A DNA stretch of 64,000 bases, from contig NZ_CP061032.1 of NCBI RefSeq assembly GCF_014490555.1, positions 310,001 through 374,000 on the forward strand. The letters are read 5' to 3'. The notes beneath the pieces were generated by a model. It did no database searches, was not told the DNA's origin, and worked only from the letters and a program-made list of their open reading frames with translations. How positions within the stretch are numbered: the first letter of the stretch is position 1; each line of letters opens with the position of its first letter. Below, in pieces: positions 16,422-32,079 of the stretch. This DNA comes from Corynebacterium lujinxingii. Its GTDB lineage: Bacteria; Actinomycetota; Actinomycetes; Mycobacteriales; Mycobacteriaceae. Position numbers and translations under genes: made by a program.

Positions 16422-16440
16422 CCCTTCGCGTAACCTAACC

Positions 16441-16470
16441 CGTCGCGTGTGTTCGCACACGCGACGTTTT
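16441..16470 (+). terminator. Strong terminator after nusG
   Basis: A perfect 11-bp stem (CGTCGCGTGTG with its complement) closes a TTCG tetraloop and is followed by TTTT. Confidence 0.9.
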
Positions 16471-16568
16471 CGTTTCTCTATCCCCGGTGGCTGGATTTAT
16501 CCCCGGCATCCGGAAGCCTTACCGCTGTTCATCGCGGCGGTGCAGGCTGTATCTAGGAGGTAATTGCG

Positions 16569-16997
16569 ATGGCTAAGAAGAAGGTCACTGGCCTGATCAA
16601 GCTTCAGATCGAAGCAGGCATGGCGAACCCGGCTCCGCCGGTCGGCCCGGCGCTTGGTGCGCACGGCGTGAACATCGTCGAGTTCACCAAGGCGTACAAC
16701 GCCGCAACCGAGTCCATGCGCGGCAACATCATCCCGGTGGAGATCACGGTCTACGAAGACCGCTCATTCGACTTCATCCTGAAGTCCCCGCCGGCTGCGT
16801 CCCTGCTGCTCAAGGCCGCTGGCCTGCAGAAGGGCTCGGGCGTCCCGCACACCGACAAGGTGGGCAAGGTCACCTGGGAGCAGTGCAAGGAGATCGCCGA
16901 GACCAAGAAGAACGACCTCAACGCCCGCGACATCGAGGCTGGCGCCGCGATTATCGCTGGTACCGCCCGTTCCATGGGTATTGACGTCGAGAAGTAA
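16569..16997 (+). CDS. rplK: 50S ribosomal protein L11
   Basis: A 142-residue L11, binding the GTPase-associated region of 23S rRNA. The N-terminal KLQIEAGMANPAPPVGPALGAHGVNI carries the proline-rich thiostrepton and factor-interaction loop. The C-terminal RNA-binding domain ends GTARSMGIDVEK. AGGAGG lies 8 nt before the ATG. It precedes rplA by 73 bp in the usual L11-L1 pair. Confidence 0.97.
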   Translation: MAKKKVTGLIKLQIEAGMANPAPPVGPALGAHGVNIVEFTKAYNAATESMRGNIIPVEITVYEDRSFDFILKSPPAASLLLKAAGLQKGSGVPHTDKVGKVTWEQCKEIAETKKNDLNARDIEAGAAIIAGTARSMGIDVEK

Positions 16998-17070
16998 GAG
17001 CGGTTTTCCGCTTCACGTGGAAGGGCCTTTAGCCAGGCCCGCAAACCACAACTCCTGAAAGGAATCCAAC

Positions 17071-17781
17071 ATGGCTAAGAAGTCCAAGCGTTACATCGAG
17101 CAGCTCGCCAAGGTCGACCGCGACGCGTTCTACCACCCGCTGGATGCGGTCACCCTCGCGAAGGAGACCTCCTCCGACAAGTACGACGCGACCATCGACG
17201 TTGCAATGCGCCTGTCCGTCGACCCGCGCAAGGCTGACCAGCTGGTCCGCGGCACCGTCAACCTGCCGCACGGCACCGGTAAGACCGTCCGCGTCGCCGT
17301 CTTCGCCGAGGGTGAGAACGCGACCAAGGCGAAGGAAGCAGGCGCTGACATCGTCGGCACCGACGAGCTCATCGAGCAGATCAACGCCGGCCAGCTCGAC
17401 TTCGACGTCGCCATTGCGACGCCGGACCAGATGGCCAAGGTCGGCCGCGTCGCCCGCGTGCTCGGCCCGCGTGGTCTGATGCCGAACCCGAAGACCGGCA
17501 CCGTCACCCCGGACGTCGCTAAGGCGATCCAGGACTCCAAGGGCGGCAAGATCGCTTTCCGCGTCGACAAGGCGTCGAACCTGCACGCCATCATCGGCAA
17601 GGCATCCTTCACCCCGGAGCAGCTCGCCGAGAACTACGGCGCACTCTTGGACGAGGTCATCCGCCTCAAGCCGGCATCGGCCAAGGGTGTTTACCTGAAG
17701 AAGATCACCGTCGCCGCGACCCAGGGTCCGGGCGTCCCGGTGGACACCTCTGTGGAGAAGAACTACGCCAAGAAGGACTAG
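17071..17781 (+). CDS. rplA: 50S ribosomal protein L1
   Basis: A 236-residue L1, the mobile-stalk protein near the E site. Recognised by NLPHGTGKTVRVAVFAEG, VLGPRGLMPNPKTGTV and GKASFTPEQLAENYGALLDEVIRLKP. GAAAGGA precedes the ATG. Transcription ends at a hairpin shared with the opposing HNH gene. Confidence 0.97.
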   Translation: MAKKSKRYIEQLAKVDRDAFYHPLDAVTLAKETSSDKYDATIDVAMRLSVDPRKADQLVRGTVNLPHGTGKTVRVAVFAEGENATKAKEAGADIVGTDELIEQINAGQLDFDVAIATPDQMAKVGRVARVLGPRGLMPNPKTGTVTPDVAKAIQDSKGGKIAFRVDKASNLHAIIGKASFTPEQLAENYGALLDEVIRLKPASAKGVYLKKITVAATQGPGVPVDTSVEKNYAKKD

Positions 17782-17797
17782 TTCCCACCTCTGATTG

Positions 17798-17840
17798 AGC
17801 GCCTCGGCCTAGCGCACCACCTAGTGCCGGGGCGCTTTTT
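17798..17840. terminator. Terminator shared by rplA and the HNH gene
   Basis: AGCGCCTCGGC pairs with GCCGGGGCGCT (one mismatch), followed by TTTTT on the plus strand. The HNH gene stop codon (17821-17823) lies within the hairpin. Confidence 0.8.
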
Positions 17841-18897
17841 CGTGCCCAAATAGTTTGTCCATCACCCCGTGGTTGGTGTTTTTCACCGGGTAGCCGCGGG
17901 GTGAGATCCATACTGGGGCGCCCCGGATCATCACGATCCGGCCGCGCTTCTTCCGCCACGGGTCATCGTCGTTGATGCGGTTGTGATACCGGCACAGCGG
18001 CGCCAAATTATCCATGTTGGTTTCCCCACCGTGTTTCCACGCGGTGACGTGATGCAACTCGCAAGCATCCGCCCCGTGCCGGCAGCCGGGGAAGGCGCAC
18101 ACCGGCGAGACCATCTTCGCCAAATCGCGCTGCTTCTTATTCGCCCGCCGCTCGGTCCGGTACAAATTCACCGCCCCGGCCTCCGGGTGAAACGCGGCCA
18201 CCTCGAGGATGTCGCCGAACTGGGCCGCTAAAAACTCCGCACCCGTCATCGTCGTCCCATCCGACAACGCCAACACGACGTCGTCGCCCTCGCCGGCCAT
18301 AATCCGCACAAAGTCCGGCAGCCCCACCGCGAGGATCGGCCGCGGCACCGCGCGCGCCACCCCGCCACCGCCGAAAAAGATCGACGCCAGGTTTCGCGCG
18401 ATCTGCTCCGCGGCCGGCTTCGCGGGGTCGATACCCTGCCGACCCGCGTACTCGATATCGGTGATCTCCCGTTCGTCGAGGGTTAAATGCAGCGTCTTCT
18501 TCCCGCCGCGGGCAGGGCCAAACTTCGCCGCATCCGCCGCAGGTGAATCATCGGAAGGCACCAGATCGCGCGCCGCCTGCTCGATCGCCCGGTAGCCGCC
18601 CTCAACCTCCAACAGCGCCAGCCGCAGCCCCCACCGCGCGGCCACATCCGACACCTTCGCGATGCGGCGTTCAATCAGCAGCAACTCATCCAACGAAAAC
18701 CCGCTCGCACGCGATCGCGCCTCACGCTGTTTACGGGTGAACTTCGTGGGCCCGAAATACACCGCCTGCAGCCGCGATAACGCCCGCGCCCGGTCCGGGG
18801 CGAAGCCTGCGGCTAGCGCAATGTCGAGGTCGAAGCCGGCCAGCGTCTCTAACGCCGACGCCGACATCGCCTCCACGAGTGCTGCAAACGAATTCAT
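17821..18897 (-). CDS. DUF222/13E12-repeat HNH endonuclease-domain protein
   Basis: A 358-residue protein with a long helical DUF222 (13E12 repeat) region and a C-terminal HNH nuclease domain. The latter is CAFPGCRHGADACELHHVTAWKHGG followed by NMDNLAPLCRYHNRI; the paired Cys bind zinc, and His-His, Asn and His form the HNH triad. Family members spread in actinobacterial genomes and are often linked to mobile DNA; the biological role is unknown. The start (MNSFAAL) is fixed by TAGTCT lying 7 nt upstream on the minus strand, giving a leaderless mRNA. It sits antisense between rplA and rplJ. Confidence 0.85.
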   Translation of the reverse strand: MNSFAALVEAMSASALETLAGFDLDIALAAGFAPDRARALSRLQAVYFGPTKFTRKQREARSRASGFSLDELLLIERRIAKVSDVAARWGLRLALLEVEGGYRAIEQAARDLVPSDDSPAADAAKFGPARGGKKTLHLTLDEREITDIEYAGRQGIDPAKPAAEQIARNLASIFFGGGGVARAVPRPILAVGLPDFVRIMAGEGDDVVLALSDGTTMTGAEFLAAQFGDILEVAAFHPEAGAVNLYRTERRANKKQRDLAKMVSPVCAFPGCRHGADACELHHVTAWKHGGETNMDNLAPLCRYHNRINDDDPWRKKRGRIVMIRGAPVWISPRGYPVKNTNHGVMDKLFGHEKAPRH

Positions 18898-19002
18898 GCC
18901 CCAGAGACTAAACACCCCACCCCAAAGCACAAGACCCTACCGAAAAACTGTGGATAACCCGCCCTACATCAACCGAAAGTTATCCACAGATCACGCCGCG
19001 AT

Positions 19003-19031
19003 TTGGAAGGCGCACAATCACGGGCTAACAT
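19003..19031 (+). promoter_or_regulatory. Promoter of rplJ-rplL
   Basis: TTGGAA (19003-19008), a 17-nt spacer and TAACAT (19026-19031). This starts a leader of about 220 nt. Confidence 0.65.
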
Positions 19032-19069
19032 ACCCAACCGAAGTTTGAACGGCCCGTAACACGGCCGAC

Positions 19070-19202
19070 CTCAAGTTTCACCGAAGACCGTCGGTCGCTC
19101 CCGGAAGGGAGTCGAAGGTATCCCTGGAAAGGGATCGACCCACGCAGGAGAAACGAGGCCAGACGCTGCGTCTGCCCCGTGCCTTCTGCACGGGGTATTT
19201 TT
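19070..19202 (+). ncRNA. L10 leader with transcription attenuator
   Basis: A structured 5' leader of the kind bound by L10(L12)4 for autoregulation: several GAAG/GGGA stem elements, then a terminator stem CCCCGTGC/GCACGGGG (19175-19195) followed by TATTTTT. The T-run ends 55 nt before the rplJ start, so excess L10-L12 would favour termination. The assignment is by position and layout; a covariance model was not run. Confidence 0.75.
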
Positions 19203-19257
19203 CATGAGTGCCCCGGGCGGATTGAACGACATGAAGTATCGGAAGGAGGCGTGTGTC

Positions 19258-19779
19258 ATGGCAAACCCGAAGAACACTGCGGAACTTGCAGCTCTGAAGG
19301 AGAAGTTCGCTGAGGCGGATTCCCTCGTGCTGACCGAGTACCGTGGCCTGACCGTCGGCCAGCTCCAGCAGCTGCGCGGCGATATGGGCTTCGATGTCGA
19401 GTACCACGTCGCCAAGAACACCCTCATCAAGATCGCTGCGAACGAGCAGGGTATCGAGGGTCTCGATGATCTTCTCACCGGCCCGACCGCCGTTGCCTTC
19501 ATCAAGGGCGACGCTGCTGTCGACGCTGCGAAGGTGATGAAGAAGTTCAACAAGGACCACGACGCGTTCGTGATCAAGGGCGGCTTCATGGACGGCAACG
19601 TCCTGGACGCTTCCCAGATCGACGCGCTGGCCGAGATGGACAACCGCGAGACCACCCTGGCGAAGATCGCCGGCGCATTCGAGGGTTCTCTGGCAAAGGC
19701 TGCCGGCCTGTTCCAGGCTCCGGCCTCCAAGACGGCCCGCCTTGTCGCTGCGCTGCAGGACAAGCAGGAAGCCGCATAA
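19258..19779 (+). CDS. rplJ: 50S ribosomal protein L10
   Basis: A 173-residue L10, base of the ribosomal stalk that carries L7/L12 dimers. Recognised by DSLVLTEYRGLTVGQLQQLR, VAKNTLIKIAA and LLTGPTAVAFI, with the C-terminal helix that binds L12. GGAGG lies 7 nt before ATG 19258; in-frame ATGs at 19204 and 19231 fall too close to the attenuator and lack a comparable ribosome site. Confidence 0.96.
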   Translation: MANPKNTAELAALKEKFAEADSLVLTEYRGLTVGQLQQLRGDMGFDVEYHVAKNTLIKIAANEQGIEGLDDLLTGPTAVAFIKGDAAVDAAKVMKKFNKDHDAFVIKGGFMDGNVLDASQIDALAEMDNRETTLAKIAGAFEGSLAKAAGLFQAPASKTARLVAALQDKQEAA

Positions 19780-19831
19780 ACAAACTTTTACACCCGGGCG
19801 CTAAGCGCCCACCAACAGAAAGGATGCCATC

Positions 19832-20221
19832 ATGGCTAAGCTCTCCAAGGACGAGCTCATTGAGCAGTTCAAGGAAATGACCCTCATCGAGCTCTCCGAG
19901 TTCCTCAAGGAGTTCGAGGAGGTCTTCGACGTGACCGCAGCCGCTCCGGTTGCTGCTGTCGCTGCAGGCGCTCCGGCCGCTGGCGGCGAGGCTGCCGCTG
20001 AGGAGAAGGACGAGTTCGACGTCGTTCTCGAGGACGCTGGCGACAAGAAGATCGGCGTGATCAAGGTTGTCCGCGAGCTGGTTCCGGGCCTGGGCCTGAA
20101 GGACGCCAAGGAAATGGTCGAGGGTGCTCCGAAGGCAATCCTCGAGGGCGCCAACAAGGACGACGCCGAGGCTGCCAAGACCAAGCTCGAGGAGGCTGGC
20201 GCAAAGGTCACCCTCAAGTAA
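19832..20221 (+). CDS. rplL: 50S ribosomal protein L7/L12
   Basis: A 129-residue stalk protein with an N-terminal dimerisation helix (LSKDELIEQFKEMTLIELSEFLKEFEEVF), an Ala/Gly hinge (residues about 33-52), and the C-terminal factor-binding domain KIGVIKVVRELVPGLGLKDAKEMVEGAPK. AGAAAGGA precedes the ATG. A very strong terminator follows. Confidence 0.97.
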   Translation: MAKLSKDELIEQFKEMTLIELSEFLKEFEEVFDVTAAAPVAAVAAGAPAAGGEAAAEEKDEFDVVLEDAGDKKIGVIKVVRELVPGLGLKDAKEMVEGAPKAILEGANKDDAEAAKTKLEEAGAKVTLK

Positions 20222-20229
20222 GAGCTTTT

Positions 20230-20242
20230 GCTTGACGACGAC
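20230..20242 (-). repeat. Dispersed motif copy abutting the rplL terminator
   Basis: GCTTGACGACGAC begins 8 nt after the rplL stop and touches the terminator stem at 20243. It is preceded by GAGCTTTT, as at the copy after nusG. Confidence 0.88.
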
Positions 20243-20281
20243 ACCCCCGCCCGCCGGTACCAACCGGCGGGCGGGGGTTTA
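20243..20281 (+). terminator. Terminator of rplJ-rplL
   Basis: A perfect 16-bp GC-rich stem around loop ACCA, followed by TTT. The -10 of the next gene starts in the same T-run. Confidence 0.92.
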
Positions 20282-20292
20282 GTCTTGGCTCC
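20280..20292 (+). promoter_or_regulatory. Leaderless promoter fused to the rplL terminator
   Basis: TAGTCT (20280-20285), 7 nt, ATG at 20293. Its first T belongs to the terminator tail and any -35 would lie in the hairpin. Confidence 0.65.
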
Positions 20293-21717
20293 ATGGCGAC
20301 GATCACAGTGACCAACCCGGCGACCGGCGAGACGGTGGGCGAGGTGCAGCAGGCAACGGCAGCGGACGTCGATGAGGCGTTTGCGCGGGCGCGTGGGGCG
20401 CAACGGCAGTGGGCGGCGCTTCCGGCGCGGAAGCGGGCGCGGGTGCTGCGGCGGTTTGCAAAGGTGGTCGTCGATAAGCGAGACGAGCTCTTGGACCTCA
20501 TCCAGAGTGAGAACGGCAAGAACCGGGCGAGCGCGCTGGAAGAGGTCATGGATGTCGCGCTGACCAGCCTGTACTACGCGCAGACTGGGCCGAAAGCGAC
20601 GCGGACGCGCGGGAGGTTTACGGCGTTGCCGCTGGTGTCGTCGACAAGAGAGCAGCGCCCGCCGAAAGGCGTGGTGGGGGTGATCGCGCCGTTTAACTAC
20701 CCGCTCGCGCTTGCGGTGTCGGATGCGGTGCCGGCGCTGATCGCGGGCAACGCGGTGGTGGTGAAGCCGGATTCACAAACGCCGCTGTCTGCGCTTCGCG
20801 CCGCCGAGCTGCTGCGCGAGGCGGGGCTGCCGGAGGATGTGTTCATCGTCGTGCCGGGCAGCGGCGCGGAGGTGGGGCAGGCGATTGTGCGCCAGTGCGA
20901 TTTCCTCATGTTCACCGGCTCCACCGCGACGGGTAAGAAGCTGGCGGCGCAGGCGGGGGAGCGGCTGATCGACTACTCGATGGAGCTCGGCGGCAAAAAC
21001 CCGATGATCGTCGCCGACGACGCCCCGCTCGAGCGCGCGATCAACGCGGCGACGCACGCGTGCTTCTCCAACTCCGGGCAACTGTGCATCTCCATTGAGC
21101 GCATCTACGTGCACCGGGCGGTTGCGGACGACTTCATCGCTGGCTTTGTCGACCGCACTACTCAGATGCGCGTCGGCGCGGGCCGCGACTGGGGGATCGA
21201 CATGGGCTCGCAGATCTCGAAGGAGCACACCGACAAAATTGCGATGCTTGTCGACGACGCCCTCACCCACGGCGCCCGCGCCCTGACCGGTGGACATCGC
21301 ACCGGCGAGACGTTTTTCGAGCCGACCATCTTGACGGATGTGCCGGCCGACGCTGCGTTGTATACCCAGGAGGTGTTCGGACCGGTCGTTTATATCGAGG
21401 TGGTGGACTCGCTCGATCAGGCCGTGGAAAAGGCGAACGACACCGAGTACGGGCTCAATGCGTCGGTGTGGGCGTCGGCGGCGACGGGTCGTCGATTAGC
21501 AAAACGCCTTGAGGCCGGCACCGTGAACATCAACGACGGGTACGCGCCGGCGTGGTCGGCAATGGGCGCGCCGATGGGCGGTTGGAAACAGTCCGGGGCG
21601 GGGCGGCGCCACGGCGAGCACGGCATCACGAAGTTCACCGAGCCGCGTAACGTCACACGCATGCGCGGGGTGACCGTCGGTGGCGTGATGGATTTCGCGC
21701 GCCGGCGCCTGCGCTAA
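20293..21717 (+). CDS. Aldehyde dehydrogenase, succinate-semialdehyde dehydrogenase-like
   Basis: A 474-residue NAD(P)-dependent aldehyde dehydrogenase. Catalytic elements are visible: the oxyanion Asn in VIAPFNYPLALAV (near residue 145), cofactor-binding FTGSTATGKKLAAQ, the general base Glu in MELGGKNPMI and the nucleophile Cys in SNSGQLCISIERI (near 265). The closest functional type I can name is GabD/GabD2, which oxidises succinate semialdehyde; substrate is inferred only. Motif copies lie at 20467 and 21246. It stands alone after rplL and is followed at 11 bp by the DUF3068 gene with its own -10. Confidence 0.85.
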   Translation: MATITVTNPATGETVGEVQQATAADVDEAFARARGAQRQWAALPARKRARVLRRFAKVVVDKRDELLDLIQSENGKNRASALEEVMDVALTSLYYAQTGPKATRTRGRFTALPLVSSTREQRPPKGVVGVIAPFNYPLALAVSDAVPALIAGNAVVVKPDSQTPLSALRAAELLREAGLPEDVFIVVPGSGAEVGQAIVRQCDFLMFTGSTATGKKLAAQAGERLIDYSMELGGKNPMIVADDAPLERAINAATHACFSNSGQLCISIERIYVHRAVADDFIAGFVDRTTQMRVGAGRDWGIDMGSQISKEHTDKIAMLVDDALTHGARALTGGHRTGETFFEPTILTDVPADAALYTQEVFGPVVYIEVVDSLDQAVEKANDTEYGLNASVWASAATGRRLAKRLEAGTVNINDGYAPAWSAMGAPMGGWKQSGAGRRHGEHGITKFTEPRNVTRMRGVTVGGVMDFARRRLR

Positions 21718-21728
21718 GCTTGCGCACC

Positions 21729-22655
21729 ATGCCAGCCACACCCCGTCCCATCGCAGCGCTCGTCGCAGGCAGCGGCGTCGCACTTCTGGTCGCGGGTTTG
21801 CTCGCACCGAACGTGCTGCTGTCCAACGAGCGGCTCCCGCTCGGCCTCGGCCAGGCCACCTGGACCATCGAAGACCCGGACGGCACCCGCGACGGCAAGC
21901 CTGCACCGGTGACGCGCCAGCTGCACATGGAGATCATGGAGCCGGCCAGCGACGACGTGGCGGCGGTGCGCATCGGCGACACCGTGCGCGCAGGCGAGGC
22001 CGCCGGCGACTTTGACAACCTGCTTTCCGCCACCACCTGGTCGTACGAGATGGATCGGATCAGCGGCGGGGCTGTCGGACCTGCACAGGCCCAGGTCATC
22101 TTCGGCATGCCCGCCGCTGAGGTGCCGGTGGACGGCGCCTGGCTGAAATTCCCGTCGCCCGCACCTGAGACGGACGTGGACGTGTTCGATCCGGTATTGC
22201 GGGACACGGCGCCGGCGCGGTTCGTCGATACACAAGAGATCGGCGGGCGCACCGTCAACCGCTACCAGCAGACGATCGCGCCGACGAACATCGCGCAGCG
22301 CTACGCCGATCCGCGCAACACGCTCACCATCGACGGCGAGCGCACCTTTCTCACTCACGCTGCTGAGCGCGAGTTGCTTGTCGACGAGCAAACCGGCGTC
22401 GTCGTCGGGATCAACGAGCGTGTCGACGACTACTACGCCGACGCTGACGGCCGCGGCGTGCGAAACATCGTGACCTACGACGGGCAGATGGACGAAGCGC
22501 AGATCACCGAATTTGCCCAGCGTGTGGCCGATGCACAGCCGCGGTGGACCAACAAGGTGCTGTGGTGGAGCGTCGCCGGTGCCGGGGCAGTGATAGCGCT
22601 CATCGGGCTCATTGTGGCGCTGCGCCCGATGCGGCGTCCGGCGCGTCGCGGTTGA
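21729..22655 (+). CDS. DUF3068 (PorA-like) membrane-anchored protein
   Basis: A 308-residue protein with an N-terminal membrane helix (about residues 8-28), a large extracytoplasmic domain containing DGERTFLTHAAERELLVDEQTGVVVGINERVDDYY, and a C-terminal helix (VLWWSVAGAGAVIALIGLIVAL) with a basic tail. This two-anchor layout is that of the actinobacterial DUF3068/PorA family, envelope proteins with no settled biochemical role. TAAGCT 8 nt upstream supports ATG 21729 rather than an earlier in-frame start. A one-mismatch motif copy is at 22376. Confidence 0.85.
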   Translation: MPATPRPIAALVAGSGVALLVAGLLAPNVLLSNERLPLGLGQATWTIEDPDGTRDGKPAPVTRQLHMEIMEPASDDVAAVRIGDTVRAGEAAGDFDNLLSATTWSYEMDRISGGAVGPAQAQVIFGMPAAEVPVDGAWLKFPSPAPETDVDVFDPVLRDTAPARFVDTQEIGGRTVNRYQQTIAPTNIAQRYADPRNTLTIDGERTFLTHAAERELLVDEQTGVVVGINERVDDYYADADGRGVRNIVTYDGQMDEAQITEFAQRVADAQPRWTNKVLWWSVAGAGAVIALIGLIVALRPMRRPARRG

Positions 22656-22991
22656 CGAGTTTCGCCGTTGAAGTGGTAGGCTTCCGGCAGCAACTTGGAC
22701 GCAGGCACCAGACGGCACCGGTTCGCCCGCGAGTTGTAACACGGGGGAGTCATTGGCCGATTTCTAGGCCTTTACAAACTATGAGCTGTTGTATAAGCTT
22801 GCTCGTTGCGCTGGAAGCCGTCTCCAGTACGTCATTGAAACCTTGTGCAACGGATAGCAATTTTCCGATTTGACAAGGTGATTTTGTTGTCTCTGGGGGC
22901 GGATCTTCCGAAGCAGACCAAATGCTAACTTATCCTGCGGAAATGCTGCTGGGCCGCGAAGCCAGACGTGGTCCGGTGGCATCCGCCAGAG
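22656..22991 (+). promoter_or_regulatory. rpoB upstream region (336 bp)
   Basis: No gene is supported here. TTTACA (22771-22776) with TATAAG (22792-22797) at 15 nt, and a TTGACA at 22870-22875 without an obvious -10, are promoter candidates for rpoBC. AT content is higher than in the neighbouring genes, as expected for a strong promoter and leader. Confidence 0.4.
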
Positions 22992-26489
<3,498 letters not shown>

Positions 26490-26500
26490 GGCGCCAGGTG

Positions 26501-26530
26501 GTCGTCGTCAAGCACTCGCTTCACGACGAC
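26501..26530. repeat. Inverted pair of the dispersed motif forming a hairpin
   Basis: GTCGTCGTCAAGC (26501-26513) and GCTTCACGACGAC (26518-26530) face each other across the 4-nt loop ACTC, giving a 13-bp stem with one mismatch. It lies 11 nt after the rpoB stop and 46 nt before rpoC. There is no T-run, so it may act as an RNA stem modulating rpoB/rpoC ratios or purely at DNA level. Confidence 0.88.
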
Positions 26531-26576
26531 CAAACGAACGCATTAGCCCAACCACTGAAAGAAAAGGAACTTTTAC

Positions 26577-30575
<3,999 letters not shown>

Positions 30576-30615
30576 AGCAGCCCCAGCGTTCTGGCTTTAG
30601 CTAGGTCTGCTTTTA

Positions 30616-30632
30616 AAAAGGCCCGGCCTCCC
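30616..30632. terminator. Left arm of the split rpoC terminator
   Basis: AAAAGGCCCGGCCTCCC is the 5' arm of a stem whose 3' arm now lies at 32080-32097, beyond the IS element. Removing the element restores a near-perfect hairpin with a T-run on both strands. Confidence 0.85.
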
Positions 30633-30668
30633 TTTGAACTGGCCCCCGAAAGTTGGACCGGTTTAACT

Positions 30669-31478
30669 CTAGGCGGTTAGGTCTTCAAGGGTCTGATTCC
30701 GATATTGCATCGGGGTCAGGCCCTTGAGTCGTTGTTGGATGCGTTCGGTGTTGTACCACTGGATGTACTCGTCGATCGCCTGGTTGAACTCTGCGACGGT
30801 GGCGAAGACTTCTCCGTGGTACATCTCGGTTTTCAAATGCCCGAAGAAATTCTCCATGACCGCGTTGTCGTAACAGTTGCCTTTACGCGACATCGACTGC
30901 ACACCACCGTTGTCATGAATCAGGTTGCGCCAGGACGAATGCTGGTACTGGAAACCTTGATCGGTGTGCATCATCCACCCAGGTTCAGGCGCACACGTTT
31001 TAATCATCTTGGCTAAAGAATCGGCGGTAAACGCTGTCGACGGCGATGTGGCCACGGTGTGGGCAACGATTGAACGGTCGAACAGATCCATCACCGGTGA
31101 CAGGTAGACCTTGCGGCCTGCGACCCTGAACTCGGTGACGTCGCTGACAAAGACAGTATTCGGCTTATCTGGGGTGAACTTGCGGTCAAGTGTGTTGTCG
31201 GCAATGTGGCTGATCGTCCCGGTGTAGGAAACATATGACCTGGGCTGGCGGATCTTGGCTCGAAGTCCCATCTCGCACATGAGTTTGTAGACGAGTTTGT
31301 GGTTGACCACCCAGCCCTGGTTGCGTAGGTCAAGCAGCACTCGTCGGTAGCCGTAGCGATGCTTGTTACGCTCGAAGCTTTCCCGGATCGCGGCTTTGAG
31401 CGCAGCGTGCTTATCCGGCTCGCTGAGTCGTTTCTGGTGGTAGAAGAACGTCGATCTCGGTATGCCTGCCGCATCCAA
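30669..31478 (-). CDS. IS3-family transposase OrfB (DDE domain)
   Basis: Carries the rve integrase core: first Asp in FVSDVTEF, second Asp in MHTDQGFQY and the Glu in NAVMENFFGHLK, with 35 residues between the last two as in IS3 elements. The visible in-frame start is a TTG (MDAAGIPRSTFFYHQKR), but the frame is open upstream to the A7 run at 31562-31568. It is therefore most likely made as an OrfAB fusion by -1 frameshifting. It ends 34 bp inside the left terminal repeat. Confidence 0.9.
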   Translation of the reverse strand: MDAAGIPRSTFFYHQKRLSEPDKHAALKAAIRESFERNKHRYGYRRVLLDLRNQGWVVNHKLVYKLMCEMGLRAKIRQPRSYVSYTGTISHIADNTLDRKFTPDKPNTVFVSDVTEFRVAGRKVYLSPVMDLFDRSIVAHTVATSPSTAFTADSLAKMIKTCAPEPGWMMHTDQGFQYQHSSWRNLIHDNGGVQSMSRKGNCYDNAVMENFFGHLKTEMYHGEVFATVAEFNQAIDEYIQWYNTERIQQRLKGLTPMQYRNQTLEDLTA

Positions 31479-31528
31479 AAGATATTGCAGACGATGCTGT
31501 GACTTGAGGATGACAATCGCCTGGACTT

Positions 31529-32011
31529 TCAGGCGCGTCCCTGATTCCTCAAGTCCCGCAATTTTTTTAGATATGCGTTTTCCGCTTCCAACCGTGCGAT
31601 CTGGCGACGCAGCTTCGCTTCCTCCGAGAGCGGCTTCGGCGTGACCGAGCCTTTGGGCCTGCCCTTCGGCTTCGGTTTTAGTGCCTCATCGCCACCTTTG
31701 CGCCATTTCAATGACCACCCGCTGACCAGCTGCTCTGATGACAGTCCAAATTCGCGCGCAAGATCCATCGCTGTCTCACCAGCAAGGTGGCGTTGGACAA
31801 CTTCCTTTTTGATATCGAACGAATACTGCTGCTTAGTCGGTTTCTCCACAAGACATAGCCTGCCATGCAGCTTAAACCGACGATAGAACTTACGGGCGGC
31901 ATATTTGGAGACACCAAGAGCATTCGCAGCGGCTTGATAGCCCATACCTTGCTCAAACAGTTCAACCAACTGCTCGCGCTGATGCTCACTCAGCGAACTT
32001 CGTGCCCTCAC
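31529..32011 (-). CDS. IS3-family OrfA (helix-turn-helix and leucine-zipper protein)
   Basis: A 160-residue protein with two helix-turn-helix units (ALGVSKYAARKFYRRF and DLAREFGLSSEQLVSGW) that bind the terminal repeats, a basic Pro/Lys-rich linker, and a C-terminal zipper LSEEAKLRRQIARLEAENAYLKKL. Just after YLKK the message has seven A residues (T7 at 31562-31568 on the plus strand), the typical site for ribosomal -1 slippage into orfB. The start codon is GTG at 32011, about 60 bp inside the right end. Confidence 0.88.
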   Translation of the reverse strand: MRARSSLSEHQREQLVELFEQGMGYQAAANALGVSKYAARKFYRRFKLHGRLCLVEKPTKQQYSFDIKKEVVQRHLAGETAMDLAREFGLSSEQLVSGWSLKWRKGGDEALKPKPKGRPKGSVTPKPLSEEAKLRRQIARLEAENAYLKKLRDLRNQGRA

Positions 32012-32079
32012 AGAAAACTACTCCCCACTAGTCGGTAACTGATTTCTCAGTCCAACTAGTGGGGAGCAGTTCACTTTGC

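Larger units (their letters stand above)
30635..32073 (-). mobile_element. IS3-family (IS150-like) insertion sequence, 1439 bp
   Basis: Terminal inverted repeats begin TGAACTG and share further CCCC and AGTTGGAC blocks (about 19 of 25 positions): left end at 30635, right end at 32073. CTT flanks both sides (30632-30634 and 32074-32076) as a 3-bp target duplication. It encodes orfA and orfB on the minus strand with an A7 slippery run between them. Both frames look intact, so it may be active. It contains no copy of the dispersed GTCGTCGNNAAGC motif. Confidence 0.92.
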
